From contig JBGARJ010000017.1 of NCBI GenBank assembly GCA_044230315.1, positions 54,049 through 118,048 on the forward strand: a stretch of 64,000 nt of DNA, read 5' to 3'. Position numbers and translations under genes: made by a program. Shown here piece by piece: positions 17,970 through 26,356 of this stretch (position 1 is its first letter; each line of letters starts with the position of its first letter). Below the pieces are notes generated by a model that did no database searches, was not told the DNA's origin, and saw only the letters and a program-made list of their open reading frames with translations. Origin of the DNA: M3007 sp044230315 (GTDB lineage: Bacteria; Bacteroidota; Bacteroidia; Chitinophagales; Saprospiraceae).

Positions 17970-19127
17970 CTACTGCTTCCCGTTGTAAAAGGCCACAATA
18001 GGGGCGAAGGGGCCGAATTTGTGCTGCGCCTCCGGGAAGGGGTCGGCATACGGCCCAAAGGGATGGTCGAACGGCTTTTTGGACGCTTTGGGCCAGTCTT
18101 TGTCCAGGAAAGGATGCGCCGGGCGGGGTTGGGCATTGACAAACGCCGCGACGTCCCATGCCTCCTCGTCGCTCAACTGCGGGTTTTGGTAACTGGCGCC
18201 AAAAGGCATATTGGCTTTCACATAACCGGCAAAACGCGACAGGCGGAAGAGCCCCGCCGCCTGATTGTAGCTCCCCGGTCCCCACAGCGGAGGATACCGG
18301 CGCGGACTGTCGGGCATCGGCAGTCCCTGGCCGTCGGAGCCGTGGCAGGCAGCGCATTTGGCCGCGTATACCGCCTGACCCTTGGCCGGATCGGCCGGCC
18401 GGTCGAGGAAAGGCACTTCCACCAAACCCGTGCCTTTGGGCTTTTGGTCTTTGGGCACCCCCGTGCCCAGCCATTCGATGTAGGCGACGATGGCCTGCAT
18501 CTCCCGGCTCGTGGTGTCGATGGCCCGGCCATTGAGGCTGCGTTCGAAGCAGTCGTTGACGCGGCGCGGGATGGTTTCCAGGGTGCCCGAGCGGGCGCGC
18601 ATTTTGGGGTAGGTGGAAGCCACGGCGAAATAGTTGTTACCGAAAGGTTTGGCGCCCGCGTCGAGGTGGCAGTTCTGGCAGTTCAGGTGGTTGATGCTGC
18701 CGGGCCGGACGAGCCCTTCGGGGCCGAAATAATCCTGGGTGTACGCGATCAGATCGCGGCCATAGGCGATTTGTTTGGCGCGGGCGTCGGTTTCAGCCAG
18801 GAACGGATCGGGGGCTTCCCAGACCTTGCCGGGGTCGAAAACGGGAAAGCGTTGTTCGCGCAGGGCTTTTAACGCCTGTTTTTCAGCGGAAGCATCGCAA
18901 TACCAGGCGCCGAGCCCACCCAGGATCAGCACGGCCGTGAGGCTTTCCAGCACCCAGCGCAGGCGTTTTAGCCGGCTTAATTGCCGTTGCGCACGGAGGC
19001 GCACCGCCGGGTCTTCGGCCGACCGGACACGGAAGAAATGAATATTGCCGGAGACCGCCAGCACACCGGTGGCAATAGCGGCCACTACCAGCCATAACAG
19101 GGGATAATACAACGTATGCGTTTCCAT
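17970..19127 (-). CDS. tsdA: TsdA-like diheme c-type cytochrome (thiosulfate dehydrogenase / tetrathionate reductase family)
   Basis: 385 residues from ATG 19127. Two hydrophobic segments (~8-28 and ~60-77) anchor it, with the heme part outside the cytoplasm. Heme sites are CQNCH (Cys150, Cys153, His154) and CAACH (Cys258, Cys261, His262). The stretch 'RRVNDCFERSLNG' around Cys193 matches the TsdA motif in which Cys is the unusual axial ligand of heme 1, and 'RARSGTLETIPRRV' also fits. TsdA couples two thiosulfates to tetrathionate. The neighbour across the promoter is a CstB-like enzyme, and a candidate Crp/Fnr operator lies 46 bp upstream, supporting a sulfur role. A generic diheme cytochrome is the alternative. 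Confidence 0.75.
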   Translation of the reverse strand: METHTLYYPLLWLVVAAIATGVLAVSGNIHFFRVRSAEDPAVRLRAQRQLSRLKRLRWVLESLTAVLILGGLGAWYCDASAEKQALKALREQRFPVFDPGKVWEAPDPFLAETDARAKQIAYGRDLIAYTQDYFGPEGLVRPGSINHLNCQNCHLDAGAKPFGNNYFAVASTYPKMRARSGTLETIPRRVNDCFERSLNGRAIDTTSREMQAIVAYIEWLGTGVPKDQKPKGTGLVEVPFLDRPADPAKGQAVYAAKCAACHGSDGQGLPMPDSPRRYPPLWGPGSYNQAAGLFRLSRFAGYVKANMPFGASYQNPQLSDEEAWDVAAFVNAQPRPAHPFLDKDWPKASKKPFDHPFGPYADPFPEAQHKFGPFAPIVAFYNGKQ

Positions 19128-19172
19128 AGAATAGATCGACGGCAAAGGTATCCGTCGCGGTCAGGTTGCCAG

Positions 19173-19188
19173 CGTGACCAAAATCACG
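19173..19188. promoter_or_regulatory. Candidate Crp/Fnr operator 1 (CGTGA-N6-TCACG)
   Basis: Perfect palindrome with N6 = CCAAAA in the divergent region between the TsdA-like and first CstB-like genes, 46 bp upstream of the tsdA ATG. The same half-sites and spacing recur at 29392 and 30334, and with one mismatch at 26291. Confidence 0.6.
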
Positions 19189-19393
19189 GTGGGAACGCGG
19201 GTCAATTGGACTATTCTAATTTACGCTTGTATTTTTTACTTATACATAATAATTATTTCACAAAACACCAATGACGCAAATTTTTTTATCCCCTGGCGCA
19301 GGTCATTGGACCGCCTGAAACGGCCCCGCATTTTTGTGCCGTCATTCCGGAACCATACGCCGGAAGGCAAAACGGATGACTGTCTAACACTAA

Positions 19394-19472
19394 ACTTGTG
19401 GCGACGGGCGTCCTTGGCGGTAAAAACGCCATTTTTTCCCGCTCAAAGCCCCTCGTCGCAACAAGTCAATTC
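19394..19472. repeat. Dispersed hairpin repeat, family 1 copy B
   Basis: Matches copy A (5765-5841) along its length: GTGGCGACGGG start, GGCGGTAAAAA centre, CCCGCTCAAA and CGTCGCAAC end, then AAGTCAATTC. It ends 17 bp before the first CstB-like ATG, so it lies in that gene's 5' leader and could form a hairpin in the mRNA. The rest of the 362-bp gap is AT-rich; CCAATGAC/GTCATTGG arms (19268/19302) are also visible there. Confidence 0.75.
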
Positions 19473-19489
19473 AAAAATACTCCGATTCT

Positions 19490-20902
19490 ATGAAGGTTGA
19501 ACAACTCTATACCGGATGTCTGGCCGAGGCGGCCTACTACATTGAAAGCAACGGCGAAGCGGTGATCATCGACCCGTTGCGCGAAACGCAACCCTATGTG
19601 GACCGGGCCGCGCAGGACGGCGCCCGCATTAAGTACGTGCTCGAAACCCACTTTCACGCCGATTTCGTGTCCGGGCATATCGACCTGGCCAAAAAAACCG
19701 GCGCCACCATCGTCTTCGGGCCAACGGCTCAGCCCAACTTCCCGGCCCATGTCGCCCACGACGGCGAAGAACTGGCCGTCGGCAACGTCACCATTAAAAT
19801 TCTCCACACCCCCGGCCATACCATGGAGTCGTCGTGCTTCCTGCTGCGCGATGAGAAAGGCAAAGACGTGGCCGTGTTCACCGGCGACACGCTGTTTATC
19901 GGTGATGTAGGCCGCCCCGACCTGGCCGTTAAAACCGACCTCACCCGGGAAGACCTCGCCGGTCACCTCTACGATTCGCTGCGCCACAAGATCATGCCCC
20001 TGGCCGACGACGTAACCGTTTACCCCGGCCACGGTGCGGGCTCGGCCTGCGGCAAAAAAATGGCCAAGGAAACCGAATCGACCATCGGCCTGCAGAAGCA
20101 ATTCAACTACGCCCTCCGCGCCGACATGACCAAGACCGAGTTTGTCAAGGAAGTGACCACGGGCCTGGTCGATCCGCCGCAGTATTTCCCCAAAAACGCC
20201 GTGATGAACAAAATGGGCTATGAGAGCATCGACGTGGTGCTCCACCGCGGCCTGCATGCGCTCACCCCGCGCGAATTCGTCACCGTCGCCGAAGCCGAAA
20301 ATGCCCTGATCCTGGACACCCGCCACGAAACGGAATTTGTCAAAGGTTATGTGCCGGGCTCCATTTTCATCGGCCTCGACGGGCAATTCGCCTCTTGGGT
20401 CGGCACCCTGGTCACCGACCTGAGACACCCGATCCTGCTGGTATGCGACCCCGGCAAGGAAGAAGAAGCGGTGACCCGGCTGGCCCGCGTGGGCTACGAC
20501 AACACAATCGGTTACCTGAAAGGCGGCTTCGATGCCTGGAAAGCCACCGGCAAAGACGTCGAAACGATCGAGAGCATCAATATCGACCAACTGGCCGAAC
20601 GCATGAAAGCCGGCAAAAAAGCCGTGCTCGACGTGCGCCGCAAAAGCGAATTCGACACCGAACACGTACTCGGGGCCCAGAACTTCCCGCTGGATTTCAT
20701 CAACCGCAACATGGCCGAACTGCGCCGCGACGTGGAATACCTCGTACACTGTGCCGGCGGCTACCGGTCGGTCATCGCCATCAGTATCCTGAAGAATCGC
20801 GGTTTCGACAACCTGGTCAATGTATCGGGCGGGTTCAATGACATTAAAGAAGCGGGCAAAGTCGCCCTCTCCGAATTCGTGGAGCAGTCTACCGAACTGT
20901 AA
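19490..20902 (+). CDS. cstB: CstB-like persulfide dioxygenase/rhodanese fusion (copy 1)
   Basis: 470 residues in three parts. Residues ~1-230 are an ETHE1-type metallo-beta-lactamase domain with the iron-ligand pattern His54-x-His56-x-Asp58, His110 (HTPGH) and Asp133 (TGDTLF). Residues ~260-355 are a first rhodanese-like domain with Cys318 (LVCDPG). Residues ~365-465 are a second rhodanese with Cys421 in the HCAGGYRS loop. The same domain order is known from CstB, which oxidises low-molecular-weight persulfides to thiosulfate. It is divergent from the TsdA-like gene, whose enzyme would consume thiosulfate. A second copy is at 27897. Confidence 0.88.
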   Translation: MKVEQLYTGCLAEAAYYIESNGEAVIIDPLRETQPYVDRAAQDGARIKYVLETHFHADFVSGHIDLAKKTGATIVFGPTAQPNFPAHVAHDGEELAVGNVTIKILHTPGHTMESSCFLLRDEKGKDVAVFTGDTLFIGDVGRPDLAVKTDLTREDLAGHLYDSLRHKIMPLADDVTVYPGHGAGSACGKKMAKETESTIGLQKQFNYALRADMTKTEFVKEVTTGLVDPPQYFPKNAVMNKMGYESIDVVLHRGLHALTPREFVTVAEAENALILDTRHETEFVKGYVPGSIFIGLDGQFASWVGTLVTDLRHPILLVCDPGKEEEAVTRLARVGYDNTIGYLKGGFDAWKATGKDVETIESINIDQLAERMKAGKKAVLDVRRKSEFDTEHVLGAQNFPLDFINRNMAELRRDVEYLVHCAGGYRSVIAISILKNRGFDNLVNVSGGFNDIKEAGKVALSEFVEQSTEL

Positions 20903-20950
20903 GGGTCGACCTACCTGACTATCGCATAAAGTAGTAGTTTTTCTGTACGA

Positions 20951-20987
20951 CAGGAGTCATCCCGGTGTTTTCCGGCGATGACTCCTG
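20951..20987. terminator. Bidirectional terminator between convergent genes
   Basis: CAGGAGTCATC pairs with GATGACTCCTG, and an inner CCGG/CCGG extends the stem around a TGTTTT loop. It is followed by CCGTTTT. It lies between the first CstB-like gene (+) and the helical protein gene (-), which ends at 20994. Confidence 0.75.
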
Positions 20988-20993
20988 CCGTTT

Positions 20994-22421
20994 TCAGGGC
21001 CAATCCTGTTGGGCCGGAAAATTGGCGACCTGTTCGATCAGCCATTCCTTCTCGGCCACCGCTCGTGTTTGTTCGATTTCCTGCAGCAAGGCCAGCCGCA
21101 CCGTTTTATCAAACAAGTTGGTTTCGAGCATTTTCCGGGTGAACAGCACCGTGTTCAGGTAGTTTTCGCGGTGATAGCCCAGCGCTTTTTTCCGCCGGAT
21201 GAACGTTTGCAGTGCCTGGAGGTGGGAGTCGAGCAGGTCGAAGGCGCCCAGTTCGTAAAATATCTTGAGTTGCAGGGTCTTGGCGGCGAGGTGGAGCAGC
21301 AGGTCCTTGTACTCGGCTTTTTGGAGGAGATGCAAGGCCGCGTCGAGCCGCCGGCGTTGGTACTCGAGCCGGGCGAGGTTGAAACTGAACAGGCTTTCCC
21401 GGTACGCGGGCGGCAGTTTGTCGCGGTATTGGTGGATAAATTGGTCGACCCAGTCCAGTTCGTGTAAAACCAGCCCGATCGTGGCGGCATTTTGATAGGT
21501 GTAGCGCGACAGGATACCTTCCACCAGAAAATACGCTTTGGCCAGGCCTTCGCGGTAAAACTCGAATTGTTCGGGCAGGTATTCGAGGTTGCCGGCGTTG
21601 TACTGCCGGATACAAAAATTGATGGCCAGCACGTACAGGTCGCGCAGTTCGCCTTCCGGAAATACGGCGCTGTGCTGCAGCAACAAGTGTTTGAAGGCCT
21701 GAAACGCCTGCCGGTCGCCGGGGTTGGTCAAGGCCCGGTAACAATGGTAATAAACGGCGATGCTGGGTGCTTCCGGCATCGGACCCGTTTCGAGGTGCCG
21801 CATTACCGCGTCGAGCAACCCGAAATCGTAGCGGGTGTTGGCCATCGTTTGCTGCGACAACATAAAACAGGACTGCCAGAGTTTGCGACTCAGGAATGAA
21901 CGGTCCAGTTGGTCAGACAGTTCCTGCAGCGACAGCAGGGCCGCCGGCTGCTGGTCGACTTCCCAGCGGTATTTTTCCAGTAAAAACTCGTAGCGTTGTT
22001 GCTGAAACTCCGCATGGCGCAGCGGTTGCCGGTGCAACGCGTCGCCCGAATTGGTATGCGCCAGCCGGGCGTGCTCCGGCAATTTGCGGCGGCGCAAATC
22101 GCCGGACAGGCGCAATTGGTACTGCGCAGGGTCGGCCATAAAGTCCTGTACGGCCAAAAACCGGTTGGCTTGCCGCAACAAAAAACTCATCGCCATGCGG
22201 ATCCGGTGGTCGTCGAACGGCTGGGCGCCAAACACCGCGCGAAACGCCTGTTTTTTGTCCGGGATCACCTGCCCTGTTTTCAAAGCCCCTTCCAGCCAAT
22301 CCAGGAGGCGGATCACTTCCTCCCGCTGATTGAAGAACGGGCTCCGCACAAATTTTTTGAAGGCCTTCCGCTCCTCCGGCGAAAACGTGCGGAGCAATTG
22401 CAGCAGACGGGTGTTTTCCAC
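20994..22421 (-). CDS. Helical-repeat protein of an unrecognised family, paired with a T9SS cargo gene (copy 1)
   Basis: 475 residues beginning at a GTG (22421); 'MENTRLLQLLRTFS' aligns with 'MENSKLTDLLRGFS' of the paralogue at 39178, which supports this start. No signal peptide or membrane segment, so it is cytoplasmic. It is almost all alpha-helix, like a TPR/solenoid fold, with regions shared by both copies: 'SPFFNQ' (~27), 'AINFCIRQ' (~265) and 'FDLLDSHLQALQTFIRR' (~390). It is divergent from the T9SS cargo gene at 22608. A stub of a third member is at 50733. I cannot name a function; control or chaperoning of the partner is a guess from pairing. Confidence 0.8.
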   Translation of the reverse strand: MENTRLLQLLRTFSPEERKAFKKFVRSPFFNQREEVIRLLDWLEGALKTGQVIPDKKQAFRAVFGAQPFDDHRIRMAMSFLLRQANRFLAVQDFMADPAQYQLRLSGDLRRRKLPEHARLAHTNSGDALHRQPLRHAEFQQQRYEFLLEKYRWEVDQQPAALLSLQELSDQLDRSFLSRKLWQSCFMLSQQTMANTRYDFGLLDAVMRHLETGPMPEAPSIAVYYHCYRALTNPGDRQAFQAFKHLLLQHSAVFPEGELRDLYVLAINFCIRQYNAGNLEYLPEQFEFYREGLAKAYFLVEGILSRYTYQNAATIGLVLHELDWVDQFIHQYRDKLPPAYRESLFSFNLARLEYQRRRLDAALHLLQKAEYKDLLLHLAAKTLQLKIFYELGAFDLLDSHLQALQTFIRRKKALGYHRENYLNTVLFTRKMLETNLFDKTVRLALLQEIEQTRAVAEKEWLIEQVANFPAQQDWP

Positions 22422-22540
22422 GATTTTATCTTCTTTTATCGGTAGACAAATATAGAGGCAGAAACGGCTTTTACTGACTATAATATCATGTATTCTTTTA
22501 AAAACATAAAAATACCGGTAGACAAATCATCAAATTTGTC

Positions 22541-22572
22541 TTTGTGCCCCCAACCGGTTCGCGGCACTTTTG
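22541..22572 (+). promoter_or_regulatory. Promoter of the T9SS cargo gene at 22608
   Basis: TTTG (22541-22544), a 20-base spacer, then CACTTTTG (22565-22572), close to the Bacteroidota consensus TTTG/TAnnTTTG (one mismatch). It lies 35 bp before the ATG. The same boxes, the same 20-base spacing and flanking similarity (TGTACCGT-CAATTG just downstream) recur upstream of 38885. Confidence 0.65.
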
Positions 22573-22607
22573 TACCGTGCAATTGAATCTTTGTTAACCA
22601 TCATCCC

Positions 22608-24953
22608 ATGAGAAAGAACATGTACTCCTTTTTTCGTTTCCTGTTGCCGGCCGTTCCCGTACTTTTTTTGCCGCTGTTTGCCGCCGCCCAAGCCACCGTT
22701 TCCGGAAAACTGTACCGCCAGGATGGCAAGGCGCTCCCGGGCGTGGTAGTCGCCATTACCGGTACGGTCAATAGTTTCGCCATTACCGACACTTTAGGGC
22801 AATATTCGTTTTCCCTCCCCACGGGCGGGGCCTATACCATAGCACCGCAGTGCAATACCGAGCCCCTCAGCGGCGTGTCGACTTTCGACCTGGTGCTCAT
22901 CCAGGAATACATCCATGGGAATCTCCACTTCACCACGCCTTACCCGGTCATTGCGGCCGATATCGACAACAATGGCGTGGTGACCGCCGCCGACTCGCTC
23001 GAAGGGCGCAATCTCATCCTGGGCGCCACCACCCACTTCCCGAACAACACCTCCTGGCGGTTTGTACGCGCCGGCTATGTATTTCCAGACTCAGCCAACC
23101 CCTTCCAACCGCCATACCCCGAATCGTTCACGACGCCCAATCTCACGGCAGACCTGACCGGTGTGGATTTCATCGGGGTAAAAATCGGCGATATAAACCT
23201 CACCGCGTTTTTGAGTAATCTCACCGATTCCGCCTACCTCTCGTGGATCGACGGCACGGTGCGCATCGACGCCAACAACAACTGCCTCGCGGAGCCCGGT
23301 GAATCGCCGTTGCAGAACTGGCTCGTGCGGGCAGAAGGGCTGAATGGCCATTACTATGGCAAATCAGCCGCCAACGGACAGTTTTCGGTCATGGCGCCGC
23401 CCGGCACGTATGCCTTCACCCTGCTGCCGCCGAGCAACCTGTGGGCGCCGTGCCAGTCGCCACTCCCGAACGTCACCACCACCCAATTGGGGCATACGAC
23501 TGTCGAATTCCCCGTACAGGCAGCCGTCGAATGTCCGTATATGACCGTCGACTTATCGACCGAGCGGTTGCGCCGGTGTTTCACCAATTCCTATCATGTG
23601 AACTATTGCAACCAGGGCACTACCGTGGCCGAAAATGCCAGTGTGGTTGTCACCTTCGACCCCTTCCTTGAGGTGCAAAGCAGTTCGATCCCCTGGACGG
23701 CCGTCAATGGCAATGCCTATACCTTCAGCCTGGGAAACGTGGCGCCCGGCGCCTGCGGTTCATTTTATGTAAACGTGCTGGTGCGCTGCGACGCTCAACC
23801 GGGACAAACGCATTGTTCTTCGGCTCAGGTTTACCCCGATACGCTTTGCACGCCGCCAAATCCCTTGTGGAGCGGCGCCAACCTGGAAGTGGAGGGGCAC
23901 TGCGACGGCAGCCAGGTCATCTTTACCATCAAAAACACCGGCGCGCCCATGACGCAGCCGTCCGGCTATGTGGTGATTGAAGACATCATGATCCAGATGA
24001 ACGGCGGTCCCATCCAGTTGAACACCAACCAGACTGAAATGGTGGCCCTGCCCGCCAACGGCTCCACCTGGCGGCTCGAAATGCCGCAAGCCCCATACCA
24101 CCCCTGGAGCAGCTTGCCCAGCGCCGCCGTGGAAGGCTGCGGCACCAACGCGGGCGGCAGTTACAGCATGGGCCTCGTCACCCAATTCCCCTACGGCGAC
24201 GAGCGGCCAACATTCGACCTTGACTGCCTGGAAAACGTGTCCAGTTATGACCCCAACGACAAGCAGGGTTTCCCCCGCGGCGTGACAACCGACCACTATA
24301 TCCCTAAAAATCAGGAAATTACCTATAAAATCCGCTTTCAGAACACGGGCACGGATACGGCCTTCAACATTATGATACTCGATACCCTGCCGGCGCAACT
24401 CGATCTGGCCACACTGCGCATGGGCAGCAGCAGCCACCCCTACTCGTATAACGTGCTCGGTGAAGGCGTGCTCCAGTTCTTGTTCCAGCATGTTTTGTTG
24501 CCCGACAGCAACGTGAACGAACCGCTGTCGCACGGGTTCGTGCAGTTCACCATCAGCCCCCGGACCGATCTGCCCAATAATACGGTCCTGGAAAACGAAG
24601 CGGCGATTTATTTCGACTTCAATGCCCCGGTGCTGACCAACCGAACCCGACACACCATCGGTCAGCAATACCTCAGCGTATCCAATGTGGTATTCCGCCC
24701 CGGGCTTGATCTGACGGTATTCCCCAATCCTTCCGCCACCTCGGTTACGTTTTCCCTGAAAAGCACGCCCAATTTACACGGTCAGCTGCGGATATTCGAC
24801 AGCCGGGGGCGCATGGTGTGCGCGGAGGCCTTCCAATCCAATGTATTCCAGCTCTCCACCGCCCAATGGCCGGCGGGCATGTACTACTTCCGGATCGAGT
24901 CGGAAGGTCAGGCGCTCGCTTCCGGCAAACTGGTGGTGCAGCGCGGGGAATGA
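22608..24953 (+). CDS. T9SS-secreted surface protein with dockerin-like and DUF11-like domains
   Basis: 781 residues. Signal peptide (to about AAAQ|A, residue 27), then a carboxypeptidase-regulatory/SdrD-like beta domain ('GVVVAITGTVNSFAITDTLGQYSF'), a dockerin-like stretch with Ca-binding pattern ('AADIDNNGVVTAADSLEGRNLILG') at ~123-146, further beta domains with several Cys, and a DUF11-like repeat ('ITYKIRFQNTGTDTAFNIMI') at ~565-680. The C-terminal ~75 residues are a type A T9SS sorting domain ('LTVFPNPSATSVTF' ... 'GMYYFRI'). It should be exported and attached or released at the cell surface. It is divergent from the helical protein gene at 20994. Confidence 0.88.
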   Translation: MRKNMYSFFRFLLPAVPVLFLPLFAAAQATVSGKLYRQDGKALPGVVVAITGTVNSFAITDTLGQYSFSLPTGGAYTIAPQCNTEPLSGVSTFDLVLIQEYIHGNLHFTTPYPVIAADIDNNGVVTAADSLEGRNLILGATTHFPNNTSWRFVRAGYVFPDSANPFQPPYPESFTTPNLTADLTGVDFIGVKIGDINLTAFLSNLTDSAYLSWIDGTVRIDANNNCLAEPGESPLQNWLVRAEGLNGHYYGKSAANGQFSVMAPPGTYAFTLLPPSNLWAPCQSPLPNVTTTQLGHTTVEFPVQAAVECPYMTVDLSTERLRRCFTNSYHVNYCNQGTTVAENASVVVTFDPFLEVQSSSIPWTAVNGNAYTFSLGNVAPGACGSFYVNVLVRCDAQPGQTHCSSAQVYPDTLCTPPNPLWSGANLEVEGHCDGSQVIFTIKNTGAPMTQPSGYVVIEDIMIQMNGGPIQLNTNQTEMVALPANGSTWRLEMPQAPYHPWSSLPSAAVEGCGTNAGGSYSMGLVTQFPYGDERPTFDLDCLENVSSYDPNDKQGFPRGVTTDHYIPKNQEITYKIRFQNTGTDTAFNIMILDTLPAQLDLATLRMGSSSHPYSYNVLGEGVLQFLFQHVLLPDSNVNEPLSHGFVQFTISPRTDLPNNTVLENEAAIYFDFNAPVLTNRTRHTIGQQYLSVSNVVFRPGLDLTVFPNPSATSVTFSLKSTPNLHGQLRIFDSRGRMVCAEAFQSNVFQLSTAQWPAGMYYFRIESEGQALASGKLVVQRGE

Positions 24954-25114
24954 CAAGACATCGCCAACTTAAAATGGACAGGATGCCGCAGGTTCAGGTT
25001 CCGTGCTGGTATGGGCATTGTGGCGTGCCGGTTTGAGGATGCCCGATCAGTGGTGTGCGCAATACCCGCATACGCACGGGCTTTTCATCGCCAAATCCTG
25101 TCCATTTATTCCGT

Positions 25115-25642
25115 TCAATGCGGCAGGCGTTCGCGCAAGTATCCGTACACCCAGGTGCCGGCCACTGCGCTCGCCAGCGGAACCAAAACCACCAGCGCGC
25201 CAGCGCCGATCTGGGCGAAGAGGGGCCCCGGGCAGGCGCCCGTCATGGCCCAGCCCAGGCCAAAGAGCAGCCCGCCAATGATCTGGCCTTTGTTAAACTT
25301 TTTGGGGTGAAACAAAACGGTCTCGCCGTAAATGGTCCTGATCCGGAATTTTTTGATCAGAAATACGGAAGTGGCGCCGATCAGCACCGCCGTGCCGATC
25401 ACACCGTACATATGAAACGACTCGAACCGGAACATTTCCTGGATGCGGTACCAGGAAATGATTTCCGTTTTCACAAAAGCCACCCCAAAGACCAGTCCGA
25501 CGGCGGCGTATTTCAGGTTGTACCACCAGGGGTGGTTCAGTTGCGACTCGTTCACGCACATGGTGTCGAGTGCGCGCACCGCCAGGTCGCCGGGGGTGTT
25601 GGCATCCGCTGGTTGCGGATTTGCCGGTTGTATATTTCCCAT
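25115..25642 (-). CDS. YeeE/YedE-family sulfur transporter, second half-protein
   Basis: 176 residues from ATG 25642 (a TTG four codons upstream is possible). About four to five hydrophobic segments after a polar N-terminus of ~40 residues that includes Cys (DTMCVNE). The conserved loop 'GWAMTGACPGPLFAQIGAG' carries the Cys characteristic of YeeE/YedE (thiosulfate/sulfur-compound) transporters. It is encoded 36 bp after the other half (25679-26239), and the two would make one two-domain channel. It lies between the porin and the T9SS gene; the sulfur genes upstream fit the assignment. Confidence 0.85.
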   Translation of the reverse strand: MGNIQPANPQPADANTPGDLAVRALDTMCVNESQLNHPWWYNLKYAAVGLVFGVAFVKTEIISWYRIQEMFRFESFHMYGVIGTAVLIGATSVFLIKKFRIRTIYGETVLFHPKKFNKGQIIGGLLFGLGWAMTGACPGPLFAQIGAGALVVLVPLASAVAGTWVYGYLRERLPH

Positions 25643-25678
25643 GCGGATAAACAAAATTGGGTCGGTTAAAAAAATAGA

Positions 25679-26239
25679 TCACAGCGCCAAAATATGCGGC
25701 AGGATAAGGTTGGCCATCAAAAAGCCGCCAACCATAAAGGAAATCGTGGCGATCAGGGAAGGCGCCTGCAGATCGGAAAGCCCCATGATGGCATGCCCGG
25801 AAGTACAACCGCCGGCATACCGCGCGCCGAAGCCGACCAGGAATCCCCCGCCGACCAGCAGCAACAGCCCCCGAAGGCTCAGCAGACTGCCCCAACTGAA
25901 CAGGTCGGCCGGCACCAGCCCATCGATTTGCGTCACCCCGACGGCAGCCAGATCGCCCGCCAATTGGGGATGCACCTGTACCGGGCTGGGGTCTTTGAGC
26001 CATAGAGTAGCCATAGCCGCCCCCGCGATAATGCCCGCCGCGAAGAAGAGGTTCCAGGCCTCTTTTTTCCAGTTGTATTCAAAAAATTTGATGTTGGCGG
26101 GCATACAAGCCGCACATATGTGGCGCAGATTGGCCGACAAACCGAAGTGTTTGTTGCCCAGCAGCAGCAAGGCCGGCACCGTCAGGCCGATAATAATGCC
26201 GCCGGCCCACCAGGGCCAGGGCTGCGATAATAGCTCCAT
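25679..26239 (-). CDS. YeeE/YedE-family sulfur transporter, first half-protein
   Basis: 186 residues with about five membrane segments. The signature 'YAGGCTSGHAIMG' near residue 145 holds the conserved Cys of the family (C-T-S-G-H), which passes thiosulfate or sulfane sulfur across the inner membrane. A second conserved Cys pair is at 'ICAACMPAN'. A candidate regulator site lies 52 bp upstream. Split two-gene versions of this transporter are common next to persulfide dioxygenases. Confidence 0.88.
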   Translation of the reverse strand: MELLSQPWPWWAGGIIIGLTVPALLLLGNKHFGLSANLRHICAACMPANIKFFEYNWKKEAWNLFFAAGIIAGAAMATLWLKDPSPVQVHPQLAGDLAAVGVTQIDGLVPADLFSWGSLLSLRGLLLLVGGGFLVGFGARYAGGCTSGHAIMGLSDLQAPSLIATISFMVGGFLMANLILPHILAL

Positions 26240-26290
26240 CGTTTTGAATCAATTTTAGCAGTTGTTTGCGTTGTTCTTGCCGGCGCGGAA

Positions 26291-26306
26291 CGTGACAATT
26301 ATCGCG
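26291..26306. promoter_or_regulatory. Candidate Crp/Fnr operator 2 (one mismatch)
   Basis: CGTGA-CAATTA-TCGCG, nine of ten half-site bases of CGTGA-N6-TCACG, 52 bp upstream of the first YeeE/YedE gene. Confidence 0.4.
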
Positions 26307-26318
26307 ACCGGATTCAGG

Positions 26319-26354
26319 CCCTGTTTGGCCGTTTATGCCCGGCCCCAAACAGGG
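26319..26354 (-). terminator. Hairpin just after the porin gene
   Basis: CCCTGTTTGG pairs perfectly with CCAAACAGGG, with a further GC-rich inner stem. It begins two bases after the porin stop codon. There is no T-tract, so it may be a partial terminator or an mRNA-stabilising hairpin between porin and transporter genes. Confidence 0.55.
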
Positions 26355-26356
26355 TT

